A stretch of 64,000 nt of DNA from Isotricha intestinalis (taxonomy: Eukaryota > Ciliophora > Litostomatea > Vestibuliferida > Isotrichidae): positions 20,080-84,079 of the forward strand of contig JAJJLU010000348.1 in the NCBI GenBank assembly GCA_023807065.1, written 5' to 3'. Positions 20,501-30,904 of this stretch are shown piece by piece. The position numbers were made by a program, and so were the translations under genes. Every line of letters starts with the position of its first letter. Within the stretch, counting starts at the first letter, position 1. The notes below the pieces were generated by a model, which saw only the letters and a list, made by a program, of their open reading frames with translations, did no database searches and was not told the DNA's origin.

Positions 20501-20994
20501 CAAATCAAGCAAAAATAAGAATGGAAATTTATATTAAAACTTTATGTATGAATTGTCTAATTGTACTTCAAAAATTTATTTCTGAAAATAATATAAATAA
20601 CATGAAAACTGAAACTGAAGAAAGTAAAAAAGAAAATGAAAATGAAAATAGAAAAGAGACAGATAATAATATTGATTTAGAAAAAGGAAAATTTGAAGAT
20701 TTAAAAATAAAATTTAGAACAATTAAATTAAAAAAAGAAAATGCAAGTGGAAAAGGATTAAATTACTCTGATATTGATCATATTATCTGTGAAAAATGTT
20801 ATTATGAAACTATTAGTAAAAAGAAAGTAAATTATGATTCTGATGATGATTTAGAAAATCCAAATACTAAAAAACAACAAAAAAATAATGTTTTAAAAAT
20901 CTATTGTAATATTTGTAAAAAAACTCATTTAATGAATTTGGATGAATCTAAAACAGGAGGATGTTGTAAAAATAATGGGTGTAATGTTTTTTAA
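17590..20994 (+). CDS. Inactive otubain-like protein with coiled coil and zinc-finger C-terminus
   Basis: The 1134-residue protein comprises a disordered N-terminus, a Glu/Lys coiled coil (about 170-300), a peptidase-C65 (otubain) fold at about 520-780 and a Cys-rich C-terminal third. The otubain motif reads DGNSFYRVFMFGLIE; the catalytic Cys of the usual DGNCFYR is Ser576 (codon TCA at 19315-19317). The matching His region reads YFFSGYVPLYS rather than GHYDILY. Both catalytic positions are therefore lost, so it should not cleave ubiquitin but may still bind it. The C-terminus has several CxxC pairs (CKICNK, CKNCLEKH, CVSC, CRYCQNC, CEKC, CNIC) in a RING/RBR-like order. A ubiquitin-linked scaffold or ligase is plausible. 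Confidence 0.8.
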   Translation: MSSERQKQFNKSLVSLNLKKNRKKTEENEKNNEKNDKLGTLINQLKSSSFQIENMTNSMLGQIPLTQSRIIPINESNINTNINFNNNLQNTNNTYASSMNNFNLYNTNYNFNNLKPSNLNSDNFKFKTFSQRVDNNPQDYYENDIDTKIDFKIINYFQFQSKNLPEIKELNESNFDERKIEEINKEKEENEKLKKEIESIKKLREEQEKINKQEDEKLKKKKEEDEKINNDEEIIVSQKNIDDYENENYIGLMEEEERLEKEIIEKEKKEKEKNRRIKKERLEKEKREKEEKEKRKQLKNNFTLTNKNNIIDGIEIDEISEIEKMNSSHSNDNNDKNKKKENSKIKLKSPLKKSFNENNTSSENESSDKVDLISPNDKREIEKKNQLNHNLLKDLSKEQQNIIEQTIKDVNSFDINHPDLSEKNNFYHIKELDKNEKSINNIINNFKTEIIEKEGKIISKQRRKNFLKKNYFEYKLKKNKVVEDCFDMNTLPHPTYMIKAFESCDFDKELPKFKNNFEEKIFKEKNLIENNLNPIGNFENYTTFVYKYSCHDNYKLMIDAIKTFSYWRKTFFDGNSFYRVFMFGLIENYILNNKIEDIEILFSELIYEKNIEFYKEENINVNKFLKILSAIRYYLKENQNEKAYELFLKSYKLKDGCFDNALIVYLRHVVYKFLPEIYEEAEKKTKDKKQNFKDKIINLEAIQYLGIEPEFIILNFMIYLFNVNIQLLWIDNDFLNPKFGILNFNEYDYDENEGYKFPLISIGYFFSGYVPLYSDKLSSNEILQKQISESNISIKQLIFFLREKEKCKICNKTTIHIIFLQKNFYICKNCLEKHIRDMCSKRAINLLRNNFIGIEYSTKPIHLEGNYYIEEDDIIELLENRNLINELHSKLNKICVSCKQIFDTNLLINLKCSCRYCQNCLIEKANNATNNLKILNKYEKETFVKKLCECGNLFDVDDANNNRKDITDNDTNQAKIRMEIYIKTLCMNCLIVLQKFISENNINNMKTETEESKKENENENRKETDNNIDLEKGKFEDLKIKFRTIKLKKENASGKGLNYSDIDHIICEKCYYETISKKKVNYDSDDDLENPNTKKQQKNNVLKIYCNICKKTHLMNLDESKTGGCCKNNGCNVF

Positions 20995-20999
20995 ACAAA

Positions 21000-21511
21000 A
21001 TAAAAAAAACAAATATTATTATTATTAATACAATAAATAAAAATTAAAAAAATGATATTTTTAATTTATTTTTTTTTTGTGTAAATTATTTTTCAAATGT
21101 TATTAATATTTTTGAAATTTATAAATTTATACCAGAAATTTGAAAATTAAAATGAAATATTTTTAAAAAGAGATTATTATAATGATTTTTTTTTCTGTGA
21201 CAAAAAACATTCAAAAATTTATTCCATTTAAAGTTTTTTTAAAAAGGTAAAAAATTTAATAATATCATCTTCAAACATGGAAGAAAAAGAAAATTTTAGT
21301 CCTGTTATGAATAGTTCTGTTTTATGTCAAAATACTTTAAGGAAGGGAGAACAATACAATTAAGTCATGAAAACACAATGGATAATAAAAAAAATAAAAA
21401 TATTTCAAATACACATTAAAAATATTAAATTATTCTGATAATTCAAAACCACAAAAATTAAATAAAAAAAAATTTTTAATTTCAAAAAAAACATAAATAA
21501 AATAATTATTT
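21000..21511 (+). other. Intergenic gap with a 28-codon coding-like scrap
   Basis: An ATG at 21277 opens a 28-codon frame (begins MEEKENFSPVMNSSVLCQNT) ending in TAA at 21361. Composition is coding-like but too short to assign. The rest of the gap is plain AT-rich sequence. It may be a relic of a decayed gene. Confidence 0.3.
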
Positions 21512-23461
21512 TTAATCAAGAATATCCAAACTATCATTAATTCCTGCAAGAACAATACTATTATCTCTTAATTGAATACAACTATTTAATCCAATTCCAT
21601 ATTGCCTATTATATTTACAAACAACAGAATCAGGTTCTAATCCATAAATAACAGCACTTCCATCAAAAGAAGTAGAAACATATCTACCATCATTAAGTAA
21701 ATATAATGAGGTTATAATTTTTGAATGTTCTTTAAATTCTTTTGTAATTTCCCATTTTTCAGGACAAACTAATTTAATTGAAGAAACTTTTTTATCATTT
21801 ATACAAGAAATTACTAATCTTCCATCTAATAATTGAATTGCATTTAATGGATTTTCTCCTATATCATATTCTTTTAAGACATTAAAAGTTTTGGGACATA
21901 ATTCTTTTATTTTTTTATTTTTAACTAATACAATTAAATGACCATTTTTTAATTGAATAACATCATTAATAAAATCATTTTCTTTGATAGATTTCACTAA
22001 TTTATCATTAGTATTATCATAAATATTAATGATTTTATCCCAACCAGCAGTTAAAATTTTACCATCTTTTAATTGTAAAACTTTACTAACTTTTTCATTA
22101 TGAGAAGGATAGCTTTTAATAAAATCTAAATTATCTAAATCCCATTCATTCACTGAAAAATCTTTTGAACCTGTTAATAAATGACCATTATTTAAATAGC
22201 ACATTGTTGTTATTCCTTGAAAATGACCATATAAAATTCCTATTAATCTTCTTTCATTCATATCAAATAATTCTATCCAACCTGACCAATCTCCAACTGC
22301 TATTCTATCATTGGGAAGAAGTAATAATTTATCTACTGAATAAATATCTCCTGGACTTTTAAATATTTCTTTTAATGTAAATGGTGTTGATGTTGATTTA
22401 AATAAGTAATTTTCTTTATAAAAATTCATAAAATTATCTATATTTTTATATAATGGTAATTCATCATTAAATTTGAAAAATTTATCATTAAAATTTGATA
22501 ATCTTTTTATATTTGTTATTATATTGTAATTTAAATAATTTTCAATTGTGTTATAATAATTATCAAAAAGGAATTGAATAATTTTCACTAATTCATTGCA
22601 AATTTTAATATTACTATTACATACTTTTTCAACAAAAGGTAATTGATTCCTAATATCACCTTCTTCATCAATTTTTTGATAAATTTCCAATCTATTTTGA
22701 TTTAATTTCATTTCAAAATCACTTTTAACTTTATTAAATTTTTCATAAGTTTTATCAGCTAATTCCTTAGGAAAATATTCATTAAATAAATCAATAGTAT
22801 GTAATTTATCATGTTGATCATAGCAAGTTTGACATAAATGCATTTGGCAATCTTCACAAAAGCCAATAATATAATTATTTTCTGTATGTCTTTGGCAACC
22901 ATAATTTAAATATGTTCTTTCATCACTTGTAGTGTGATTTGGATTAATATTTTTATGAATTGAATCACAAAAAGAACATAACCATTTATCACATTCAAAA
23001 CAGTATGTGACTGCATTATATATTGAATGTGATTTATTCATATCACATGAAACTAATTTTTTTTTCTTTTCTTTTAATAAATTAATATATTCATCATATG
23101 AATACTTTTGAGGCATTTTTTCACATTTACATGTTAATTTTATTAAAGCCGTTCCATTTTCTATTAATGGTTCTATTATTGGCCAATTTTTACATTTTGG
23201 ACAAATTGACCATAATTGTTTTTCATCTAAAGGGGGAATTATTCTTTTTGGAATTTCTGGTTCTTTTTTTTCTGTAAGATTTTCCTCTTCTTTTTTTTCT
23301 TGATTTTCTGTGGGAATTCTATCTTCATAAGCTCCCGACTCATATAAATCTTTATTTTCTTGTTCTTCTTGTTTTTGACTTTGTTCTAAATTTTCTTGGT
23401 GTGAGTGAATTGATTGATTTTCATTTTGTACTGATAGATTTTCTTGTTCTGACGGTTCCAT
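21512..23461 (-). CDS. Double B-box plus WD40-repeat protein
   Basis: The 649-residue protein has an acidic N-terminus, a small CPKC zinc-binding segment (about 90-115), and two B-box zinc fingers at about 135-185 and 190-240 (CFECDKWLCSFCDSIH and CEDCQMHLCQTCYDQHDKLH). A helical linker follows. A C-terminal beta-propeller begins near residue 365 with WD-type units such as GWIELFDMNERRLIGILYGH, LLTGSKDFSVNEWDLD and ILTAGWDKIINIYD. There is no RING domain, so it is probably a scaffold and not a ubiquitin ligase. Similar B-box/WD40 proteins are abundant in ciliates. The domain call is firm; the cellular role is not. Confidence 0.9.
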   Translation of the reverse strand: MEPSEQENLSVQNENQSIHSHQENLEQSQKQEEQENKDLYESGAYEDRIPTENQEKKEEENLTEKKEPEIPKRIIPPLDEKQLWSICPKCKNWPIIEPLIENGTALIKLTCKCEKMPQKYSYDEYINLLKEKKKKLVSCDMNKSHSIYNAVTYCFECDKWLCSFCDSIHKNINPNHTTSDERTYLNYGCQRHTENNYIIGFCEDCQMHLCQTCYDQHDKLHTIDLFNEYFPKELADKTYEKFNKVKSDFEMKLNQNRLEIYQKIDEEGDIRNQLPFVEKVCNSNIKICNELVKIIQFLFDNYYNTIENYLNYNIITNIKRLSNFNDKFFKFNDELPLYKNIDNFMNFYKENYLFKSTSTPFTLKEIFKSPGDIYSVDKLLLLPNDRIAVGDWSGWIELFDMNERRLIGILYGHFQGITTMCYLNNGHLLTGSKDFSVNEWDLDNLDFIKSYPSHNEKVSKVLQLKDGKILTAGWDKIINIYDNTNDKLVKSIKENDFINDVIQLKNGHLIVLVKNKKIKELCPKTFNVLKEYDIGENPLNAIQLLDGRLVISCINDKKVSSIKLVCPEKWEITKEFKEHSKIITSLYLLNDGRYVSTSFDGSAVIYGLEPDSVVCKYNRQYGIGLNSCIQLRDNSIVLAGINDSLDILD

Positions 23462-23579
23462 ATTTTTATATTATTATTTTTACTTAAATATTTTTAATAT
23501 TTATTTTTGTTATTTTATTTTTATATTATACATTTATATATGACAAATATTTATTTACCTTTTTTATTTGATAAAAAAG

Positions 23580-24332
23580 TTATTTTTTTAATTGTTTTAT
23601 TAGGGTTTTTTTTGGTTTTTTAAGAAGAAAAGTAGATAAATGAGGCTTTGAATTTGAAGTTTTTAATATATGATTTGAATCATTTTGATTATTAATTTTT
23701 ATTTTATTAAAATTTATTTTAGGAAGATAAAATTTATTGTTATTATTATCTTCTGATTTATTAAATATATTATTAATTGTTTTATTTAAATTAAAACAAA
23801 TATTTCTATGCTTCTGATTAAAGCTAATTTCCAAAGGGAATTTTTTTTTTTTATCTTCACTGTTTATAAATGAATCATATGTATTTTTGTTTGAGAAATT
23901 TCTTAAAGTTTTTGTTGGATTTTGATTAATAAAATTTAAAAATAAATGATGTTTATTATTTCTATTACTATGATAATTATTCTTTATAAAAAGAAAATCC
24001 TCTTTTTTCAAATTTATTTTTTTCAATGAAATTTGATTATTTTCTCTTTTAAATAAGATTTTATTTTTTAGTTGTAAAAGATTAATTTTTTTATAATTTT
24101 TTTTCTCGTTAGAATAATTTTTATTATTATTATTATCATTATTTTCATTATCACTTCCTTCAAAATAAATTCCATCATTTCCTAATCTTTCAGAGGGTAA
24201 AGAATTCATTAAATCTATTAATATACGATATAATTTTGAATATTTAAAATGTGCTCCATATTCGTAAAATTGTTTAATTTTTTCTTTAGATTTCATTGTT
24301 TTTATTTTTGGGTTCATGTTAAAATAAGACAT
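23580..24332 (-). CDS. Hypothetical Lys/Asn-rich protein
   Basis: The 250-residue basic protein has one conserved-looking stretch near its N-terminus (FYEYGAHFKYSKLYRILIDL followed by PSERLGNDGIYF). The remainder is low-complexity K/N-rich sequence. No signal peptide, membrane helix or known domain is seen. It may be a short cytoskeletal or chromatin-associated protein; this is a guess. Confidence 0.7.
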   Translation of the reverse strand: MSYFNMNPKIKTMKSKEKIKQFYEYGAHFKYSKLYRILIDLMNSLPSERLGNDGIYFEGSDNENNDNNNNKNYSNEKKNYKKINLLQLKNKILFKRENNQISLKKINLKKEDFLFIKNNYHSNRNNKHHLFLNFINQNPTKTLRNFSNKNTYDSFINSEDKKKKFPLEISFNQKHRNICFNLNKTINNIFNKSEDNNNNKFYLPKINFNKIKINNQNDSNHILKTSNSKPHLSTFLLKKPKKTLIKQLKK

Positions 24333-24779
24333 TTTATTAAAAATGATTATTTATATTTTTATAAATGTGAAAATAATATAAAAAAAAAATTTTTATTCAC
24401 TTTAAGCAAGAAATAAATAAAAAACAAAAAATTAAAAAATATGAAAATATAATTAATCTCTTAAATTCAACTAATTTAAACTATTAATATTAAACAACAA
24501 TAACCACAATTATAATAAATAAATGTAATTTAATTATTTATTATAAAAATATGAGAATTAGTAACAACGGCTTTTCAAGGATTTCCATAATTTTTTTAAC
24601 GCAGTTTATATAATATTTTAATGAGTTAGTATTATAAGAAAAATATATTTATTTGTATATCCCTATCATATGATAAAAATTAATATTCAAATTGAAATGA
24701 TGTTTCAGATTTTTTAAAATTAATAACATTGTTTTGGAAATTGGAAAAAATTAAATATAAAATAAAAGGGTCAAATAAA

Positions 24780-25721
24780 AAATTGAAATTAGATTCCAAA
24801 AAACTAAATACCTTTAGAAAATGTAAAAAAAAGACAAATCTAATGTAAGAAAAAAAAAGGAGTTCAATATGAAATTCATTTATAAGAAATAATAATAAAA
24901 TTCACTGCCTAAATTTTTAAAGATATTTCTAAAAATAGAATTTTCAAAAAAGAGACGGATTGAAATAAAAGATGATTAAATTCAAAATTTATAACTTCAA
25001 CAAAAAATATTAGAAAAGAATAATGATAATTATCAGGAAATAGCAATAAAAAAATTCATTTCAATCAGATGATAATAAAATAAAAAAGAAAAAAAAGATA
25101 ATATAGGAAATTTGAAAGATAATGAGAAAAGAAAGAAATAAATACAAAATCAGAATTTACAAGATGATAATCAAAATGTTTTAGGTAAAGCTGTTAAAAA
25201 AAATAAATAATGAAAAAAACAACCACAGAGAAAAGCCAAAAAGTAATTTTTGGTATAGAAAAAATTTCTATATCATCATATCAATTAATGTCACAATCAT
25301 CTTTTTGTAGAAAAAATAGTTTTAATCTTTTATTATAATAATCATACAACAATTTAATTTTATCTATAAAGCAAATTATTCTATTTATATTATATTGTTT
25401 TCAAGAAATATTAATTAAAAAATTATATCATCATCTTTTTGATAAATTATTCAACATTTTCTAAAATGGAAATCAAATTATATAATAGTGCTTTTTATAA
25501 ATTTCTAAAAAAATGAAGAAATTATAAAAAATAATTAGATTAATGGAATAAAGAAAATGTATGATAAAGATATTAAAGTTATAAAAAAAGAAATTAAGAA
25601 TGAATATGTTCGAAGTTACCAATTCAAAAGTAAAATAAAAAGATTTCAAAAGGAAAATATTAATTTTACACCAAATATTCTATATACATATATTAAACAA
25701 AACAAAACAAAGACTAAATAA
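24780..25721 (+). pseudogene. Decayed plus-strand gene
   Basis: The 1.4-kb gap 24333-25805 has no full gene. Coding-like pieces lie on the plus strand: LDSKKLNTFRKCKKKTNLM from about 24790, TFSKMEIKLYNSAFYKFLKK near 25460, and a final 54-codon frame 25557-25721 (MYDKDIKVIKKEIKNEYVRS at its start). Pieces are separated by stops and frame changes. Lys-rich composition resembles the other basic proteins of the window. Family not recognised. Confidence 0.45.
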
Positions 25722-25805
25722 TTAATATTATTTTATAAAAAAACTCTTTAAATGAAAAAATTAAATCTACTATATAATAATAATTTATTAAATGAATAAA
25801 AAAAA

Positions 25806-26363
25806 TTATTTTAAGAATTTATTGCATAAATTATCTAAGTCTTCATCACTTAATTTTTCAAGTTGATTTTTAATATAAAATTTATATTTATCATATAAAA
25901 ATTTTTCTCTTTTTTCATTAATATCTAAATTATTAACTATTTCTTTGTTTTCATCTTTAAAATAATTTATTATGGAATCTTTGTTTTGATAAATTTCATA
26001 TAATTTTAAATAAATTAATTCATCAATACTTTCAACTTCAAAAAAATCACTTATTAAAGCATATTCATATAATTTATTTGAATCTAAACTATTATAAAAT
26101 TCTATAGTTTTATCATTTAAACTTTTTTTATAAGTTTCAATATCAAATTTACAAAAAGGTTTTTCAAATTTAATAGGTTTATAATTAATTATTTCACAAA
26201 AATTAATTAATTTTTTCACATCATTGGATTTTAATTTATATATGGAATCTTCTTTTTCAATATTGTAATTTTGAATTAGAGTTTCAAATAATTTAGAAAT
26301 TAATTCAATTCTTTTATCTACAATTATTTCAATATTATCTTCTGTTTTTAAAGAAATGGACAT
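25806..26363 (-). CDS. SKP1-like (BTB/POZ-fold) protein
   Basis: The 185-residue protein starts MSISLKTEDNIEIIVDKRIE, matching the SKP1 opening (strand, then a D-x-hydrophobic strand). It continues with a DVKKLINFCEIINYKP helix like the SKP1 KVIEYC segment and SLDSNKLYEYALISDFFEVE like the LFELILAANYLDI segment. SKP1 links cullin-1 to F-box proteins in SCF ubiquitin ligases. The C-terminal helices are divergent. The fold is likely; whether it is the true SCF adaptor or a divergent relative is uncertain. It sits 52 bp downstream of the large 26416 gene on the same strand. Confidence 0.75.
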   Translation of the reverse strand: MSISLKTEDNIEIIVDKRIELISKLFETLIQNYNIEKEDSIYKLKSNDVKKLINFCEIINYKPIKFEKPFCKFDIETYKKSLNDKTIEFYNSLDSNKLYEYALISDFFEVESIDELIYLKLYEIYQNKDSIINYFKDENKEIVNNLDINEKREKFLYDKYKFYIKNQLEKLSDEDLDNLCNKFLK

Positions 26364-26415
26364 TTTAAATAAATTAAATTTTTTTTAAATATTCAATTAT
26401 TTTTAAATATATTAT

Positions 26416-29265
26416 TTAAAGAGAAATAAATGTTGCGACTGGAATAGTAACTTTTTCATGGTTTCTTTCATAAAAACTAATAGTAATATCTTTTTTTTCA
26501 TTTGAAATAAATTTAGAACAATCATAAATGATATTATCATCGTATTTTATTTGAATATCATTTTTCCAACCTTCTAAAATTATTTTCTTTACTTTATAGT
26601 TTTTAAATATTGTTTCTAAATCCATTTGAGGAACATTAAATTCTTCATAATATTTTCCTTCAACACTATTTTTAATAAAAGATGAATAATTACAATATTT
26701 ATTAATTTCCTTTTTATCATAATTTTCTTTTAAAAATAATTCTAACCAACCATTATTTGAACTCATATTATAATTAAAAGGAACATTTTTCTTAAAAAAC
26801 AAATTATATATTTTCAAAATAAAAGAACCATTTAACATAATTTCAATTCTATTTTTATCTTTGAATTCCAAACCTAAATTATCAACAAAAAATAAAGTTA
26901 GTTTACAATTAACATTATAAGTTTCAGTAGAAATAATTTCAATATTTTTCCAAAAAACTTTTTCACTTTTTTTATCATCTCCAATGGATATTTTATATAA
27001 ATCTAAATTTAAAATACCGTTAGAATCAGAAATATAATAATCTAAAGGTTTTTTAAGGAAAGAATACATACAATCTAAACTAGGAAAAACTAATACATTA
27101 TCTTTTAAAGTTTGACAATTAGGAATAAAAGAAAAAAATGTAGGATCACTATTACTAGCAAAAGGCATAAAGACAACATTTTTATATATATTATCATTGC
27201 TAGCAATAAATTCACTTAAATAACATGGATTATTTTCAAAGTCATCATTTTCTTCAATAAGTCTAAATGGATTTAATTCATATTTTTCATAATGAGGAAT
27301 TACATGTAATATAAATTGAGGAGTTATTTCTTCTTTTTCATTCACAAAAAATTTCCAAAAAGAATTAAAATTATCTTCTGAAATTATTTCTTCTATATTA
27401 TTTAAAGATTTATTTATTAAATTTTCTATAAAATCATTTATTACTCCATCTTCTTCAAACAATATTATTTTTATTCTATAATTATGATAAAAGTTTTCTC
27501 TGACTTTTTGTAAATTTCTTTGAATTAAAGGATCTTCACTTGTGAATAAAAAATGAGGGAAATAATTTTTAACAACATATTCAAAGTTTTCTTTATATAA
27601 TTTTAATATTTCTAATTCATTATTTTCATTTTCATTTCTATATAACTTTTTAATATTTATAAAATTTGGTTTTAAATAATTTCTAAATGAAGTTATTGGT
27701 AAAAATGCTTCTTGATTTAAAATTGTCTCTTCTTCATCATCTTCATTTGAATTCAATTGAATTTGCTCTGATTGACTTATTATTTTACTTGCTAATATAT
27801 TTATTTGTTTATCAAAATCTTCACATTTTTTATCAAATCCATAATCAATTACTTGTAATAATTTATCTAAAGAATTTTTTGTATTTCCAGTATCTATTTT
27901 TTTAATTTCTTTTCCATTTTCATCTTTTTTCTCTTTTGAATATAAATTTAAATTTTCTTTTGAATAAATTTCGTGATAATTAGGGAGAAATTGTAAATAA
28001 ATTTTCTTTAGGACATTATTTGAGAAACTTTCTTTGGAATTAAATAATATAGTCATAAATAATTTTAAAGTTAATTCTCTTATATTTAATTTTGTGATAT
28101 GATTATTTCTTTTTTTTATTCTTAATCTATCTAAAAATTTAACTATATTAAATCCATCAGGTTTTTCAGTATTAATTGTAGAAACATGTCTTTTGTCCCA
28201 TTCATTAGAATAAACTAAGAAAACTCCATTAAAATATTCTGTATCAATTTCAATTACATTTTTATTAAGATAATCAATAAAAAATTCATCTCTTAATTTA
28301 TTTAATAAATTTATTCCTTGAAAATACATTTCATTCATAATATTTTCTAAAACTTGATTTACATGATTTCCAACGGGAAATGGAAAAGTTTTTAAAGCAT
28401 TAACAGAATAAAATATTTTTTCTAAATCCAATTTATGTAAATAAAATGAATAATCTTTTATTATTTTATTTATTACAAAGATATTAACTAAAATATAATT
28501 ATCAATTTGAACATTATTAACTTTTGAATTTTTTAAAATATCAAATTTCTTTATTAAATTAATTAAAATATAATAAGGAATGTTTCCCACTTGAGAAACA
28601 TTTTTTTCTCTTCCGAATTTATCACAATAAAAATAATATATTTTCTCAGAAAAAAAAAGATTATGATTTGAAGCAATATCATATTCATTATCATTTTCAT
28701 TTTTTATTTTTGTCGTTAAACTTTGTTTCTCAAAGATTTTTAAAAATTGAAAAATTGTATTTAAGCTTTCTATTGAATAATTATAATTTGTTCTTCCTTT
28801 TTGTAAAAACATATTATCAAAAAAATTTGAATTCATTTTTTGATCTATTTGTTTTTCAAAGAAATTATTTTCAAAATGCCAAGCTAATAAAAATTCAAAT
28901 TTTAAAATATTTTTGTCGAATTTAAGTTCAATTAAATCTTCTTCATTTAATAATTTTAAAATTTCAGTGGAAATTTCGTAAAAAAAATATAAAGGACCTT
29001 CTTCTTTGAATAATTCTTGACATATTTTTAATCTTTCTTTAAATTTATTTAATGCTCCTTCATTTTTTTTTAAATTATCAAGAAAAGGAAACAAATCGAA
29101 ATTTTTGGATTCACTTTGGAAAATATATTTCGTTAATATTCTTTCAAAAATTGAATTTCTCATAATTAAAGTTAAATATCTTTCTTTACTATAACTTTCA
29201 TCTAAATTCAAAAAAAATCTTGAAAGAAAAGAAGTTGTAGATAAATCTCTTTTCCCTTCTGACAT
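26416..29265 (-). CDS. Large unknown helical protein
   Basis: The 949-residue protein has no signal peptide, membrane helix or zinc motif that I can see. It looks largely alpha-helical in the first 650 residues and strand-rich in the last 250 (for example LTLFFVDNLGLEF and ITISFYERNHEKVTIPV). One Asp/Glu-rich insert lies near residue 510. Composition and codon use match neighbouring genes, and the frame is clean over 2.85 kb, so it is a real gene. It is followed on the same strand by the SKP1-like gene. I do not recognise the family. Confidence 0.85.
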   Translation of the reverse strand: MSEGKRDLSTTSFLSRFFLNLDESYSKERYLTLIMRNSIFERILTKYIFQSESKNFDLFPFLDNLKKNEGALNKFKERLKICQELFKEEGPLYFFYEISTEILKLLNEEDLIELKFDKNILKFEFLLAWHFENNFFEKQIDQKMNSNFFDNMFLQKGRTNYNYSIESLNTIFQFLKIFEKQSLTTKIKNENDNEYDIASNHNLFFSEKIYYFYCDKFGREKNVSQVGNIPYYILINLIKKFDILKNSKVNNVQIDNYILVNIFVINKIIKDYSFYLHKLDLEKIFYSVNALKTFPFPVGNHVNQVLENIMNEMYFQGINLLNKLRDEFFIDYLNKNVIEIDTEYFNGVFLVYSNEWDKRHVSTINTEKPDGFNIVKFLDRLRIKKRNNHITKLNIRELTLKLFMTILFNSKESFSNNVLKKIYLQFLPNYHEIYSKENLNLYSKEKKDENGKEIKKIDTGNTKNSLDKLLQVIDYGFDKKCEDFDKQINILASKIISQSEQIQLNSNEDDEEETILNQEAFLPITSFRNYLKPNFINIKKLYRNENENNELEILKLYKENFEYVVKNYFPHFLFTSEDPLIQRNLQKVRENFYHNYRIKIILFEEDGVINDFIENLINKSLNNIEEIISEDNFNSFWKFFVNEKEEITPQFILHVIPHYEKYELNPFRLIEENDDFENNPCYLSEFIASNDNIYKNVVFMPFASNSDPTFFSFIPNCQTLKDNVLVFPSLDCMYSFLKKPLDYYISDSNGILNLDLYKISIGDDKKSEKVFWKNIEIISTETYNVNCKLTLFFVDNLGLEFKDKNRIEIMLNGSFILKIYNLFFKKNVPFNYNMSSNNGWLELFLKENYDKKEINKYCNYSSFIKNSVEGKYYEEFNVPQMDLETIFKNYKVKKIILEGWKNDIQIKYDDNIIYDCSKFISNEKKDITISFYERNHEKVTIPVATFISL

Positions 29266-29311
29266 TATGTTAAAAAAATATTATAAATTAAATATAAAAA
29301 TTTAATAAAAA

Positions 29312-30527
29312 ATGAACAGAATGTTATTTATAATCAGGAAATTCCAGTGAGGAAGAAGAAATAATTTATGAAATTTTTGATAATATTTTAAATACTTAAA
29401 ATCAAATTAAAGATATTCAATATTATATCTAAAATATTAATGAAATAAAAGGTTTTGGATTTAAATTAAAAAAATTAAAAAAATGAAATGAAAAAAATAT
29501 TTCTTCAATTAATGGAATAAAAAATCAAATGATGAAAAAGTAAATCATTTCAATGAATATAAAATTAAATATAATTTAAATATTAAAAAAAATGTTCGAT
29601 GAAATATATGAAAAAGATAGAAAATTAAGATCAACTAAAATAATAATATATCAAATGAATATAATACAACAGATAATCTAAAAAGAATTATAGATATTAC
29701 TTTATTAGATAAAATAAATAAGAGAATGTAGAAATCAATTAATGTTAAAAGAAGAAAAAGAAAGTATATATAAGAATATTATCCTCAACAAATGAATCAA
29801 AAAATAATTCTTTGATTCAATAGAATTCAAGAGCTTTTTAAAAACTAATAATATTAATTTTAATTCGATTTCTTCAAATTCAATATTTTCAATTCCAAAA
29901 AAGATTTGAAGATATAATAACAATAATAATTATTATAATCCTTTAATCAATAGATCTTCTGCCTTATTTTTCTCTTATTAGAAGCAGGAATTTAGATTAT
30001 TATTATAATTTATATAATAGGGATAAAAAAGAATTATGAATGATAAAAATAAAATGCAAATATTAAGTGAAGAAATTTATCTGATTATGAAAAAAGAAAA
30101 AGAAAGAGGAAAAAACTAATTTGATTAATAATAAACAAAGATTTAGAAAAGGTTACAAAAGTGATAATTTCAATTTTAATTATGAAAAAGAAAATAAAGA
30201 TTTATCGAAATTAAATATGATAAATCACTTAATAATATGTTTTTATAGAATAATTAAAGAAAATGAAAAAAAATTTGAGCTCTAATGATAAAATCCAAGA
30301 ATTTATATTGAAAAAATATCAATAAAAATAAATAATAAATTCTCTCATTTATGTATTTATCAAAATAAGAATTTAACCCAAATTCCAATTGAAAATATGA
30401 AAATGACAATTATAATTAATAATTTAAAATATATCATTCAAATTTTTCAAAAATTAAACATATAATGAAAAAAAATGATAAAGTTGATATGGATACTTTT
30501 GTGAAATCACAATTTCAATTATATTAG
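29312..30527 (+). pseudogene. Decayed gene with DTFVKS C-terminus
   Basis: Coding-like plus-strand segments in several frames fill the 1.6-kb gap 29266-30904: NSSEEEEIIYEIFDNILNT (29340), MFDEIYEKDRKLRSTK (29591), LKTNNINFNSISSNSIFSIP (29840), NKQRFRKGYKSDNFNFNYEK (30132), and the end DKVDMDTFVKSQFQLY with TAG at 30525-30527. Several in-frame TAA codons occur where Gln would be natural, plus frameshifts. The final string matches the orphan tail at 5549-5602. It is probably a dead relative of the 3682 gene. Confidence 0.6.
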
Positions 30528-30904
30528 AAAATACTGTTAAAAAAAAATTTATTTAATACGCAACTTTCTTATTTAAACAATGGTTGAAAACAAAGAATTT
30601 AGTTTGTTTTTTAAATTATGAAGATATTAAATATGACTAAATGAACTGAATTATGTGATTAAAAATAAAATGAATTATTATTTATTTATAACTTTATTAT
30701 TTTAAAAAGTTGAGGTATTAATGATATATTTATGTCATTTTAAATAAAAAAAATAAATATTATAATGATGTAATTTAAATTATTGAACTAAAATTTAAAT
30801 TCTTTTTTTCTTTTTTTTTGAAATCTTAAAAAAGAAATTTTTTTTATTTACATTATAATTAAATTTTAAGAAAATAAAAATAATATTTTAAAATAATTCG
30901 ACAT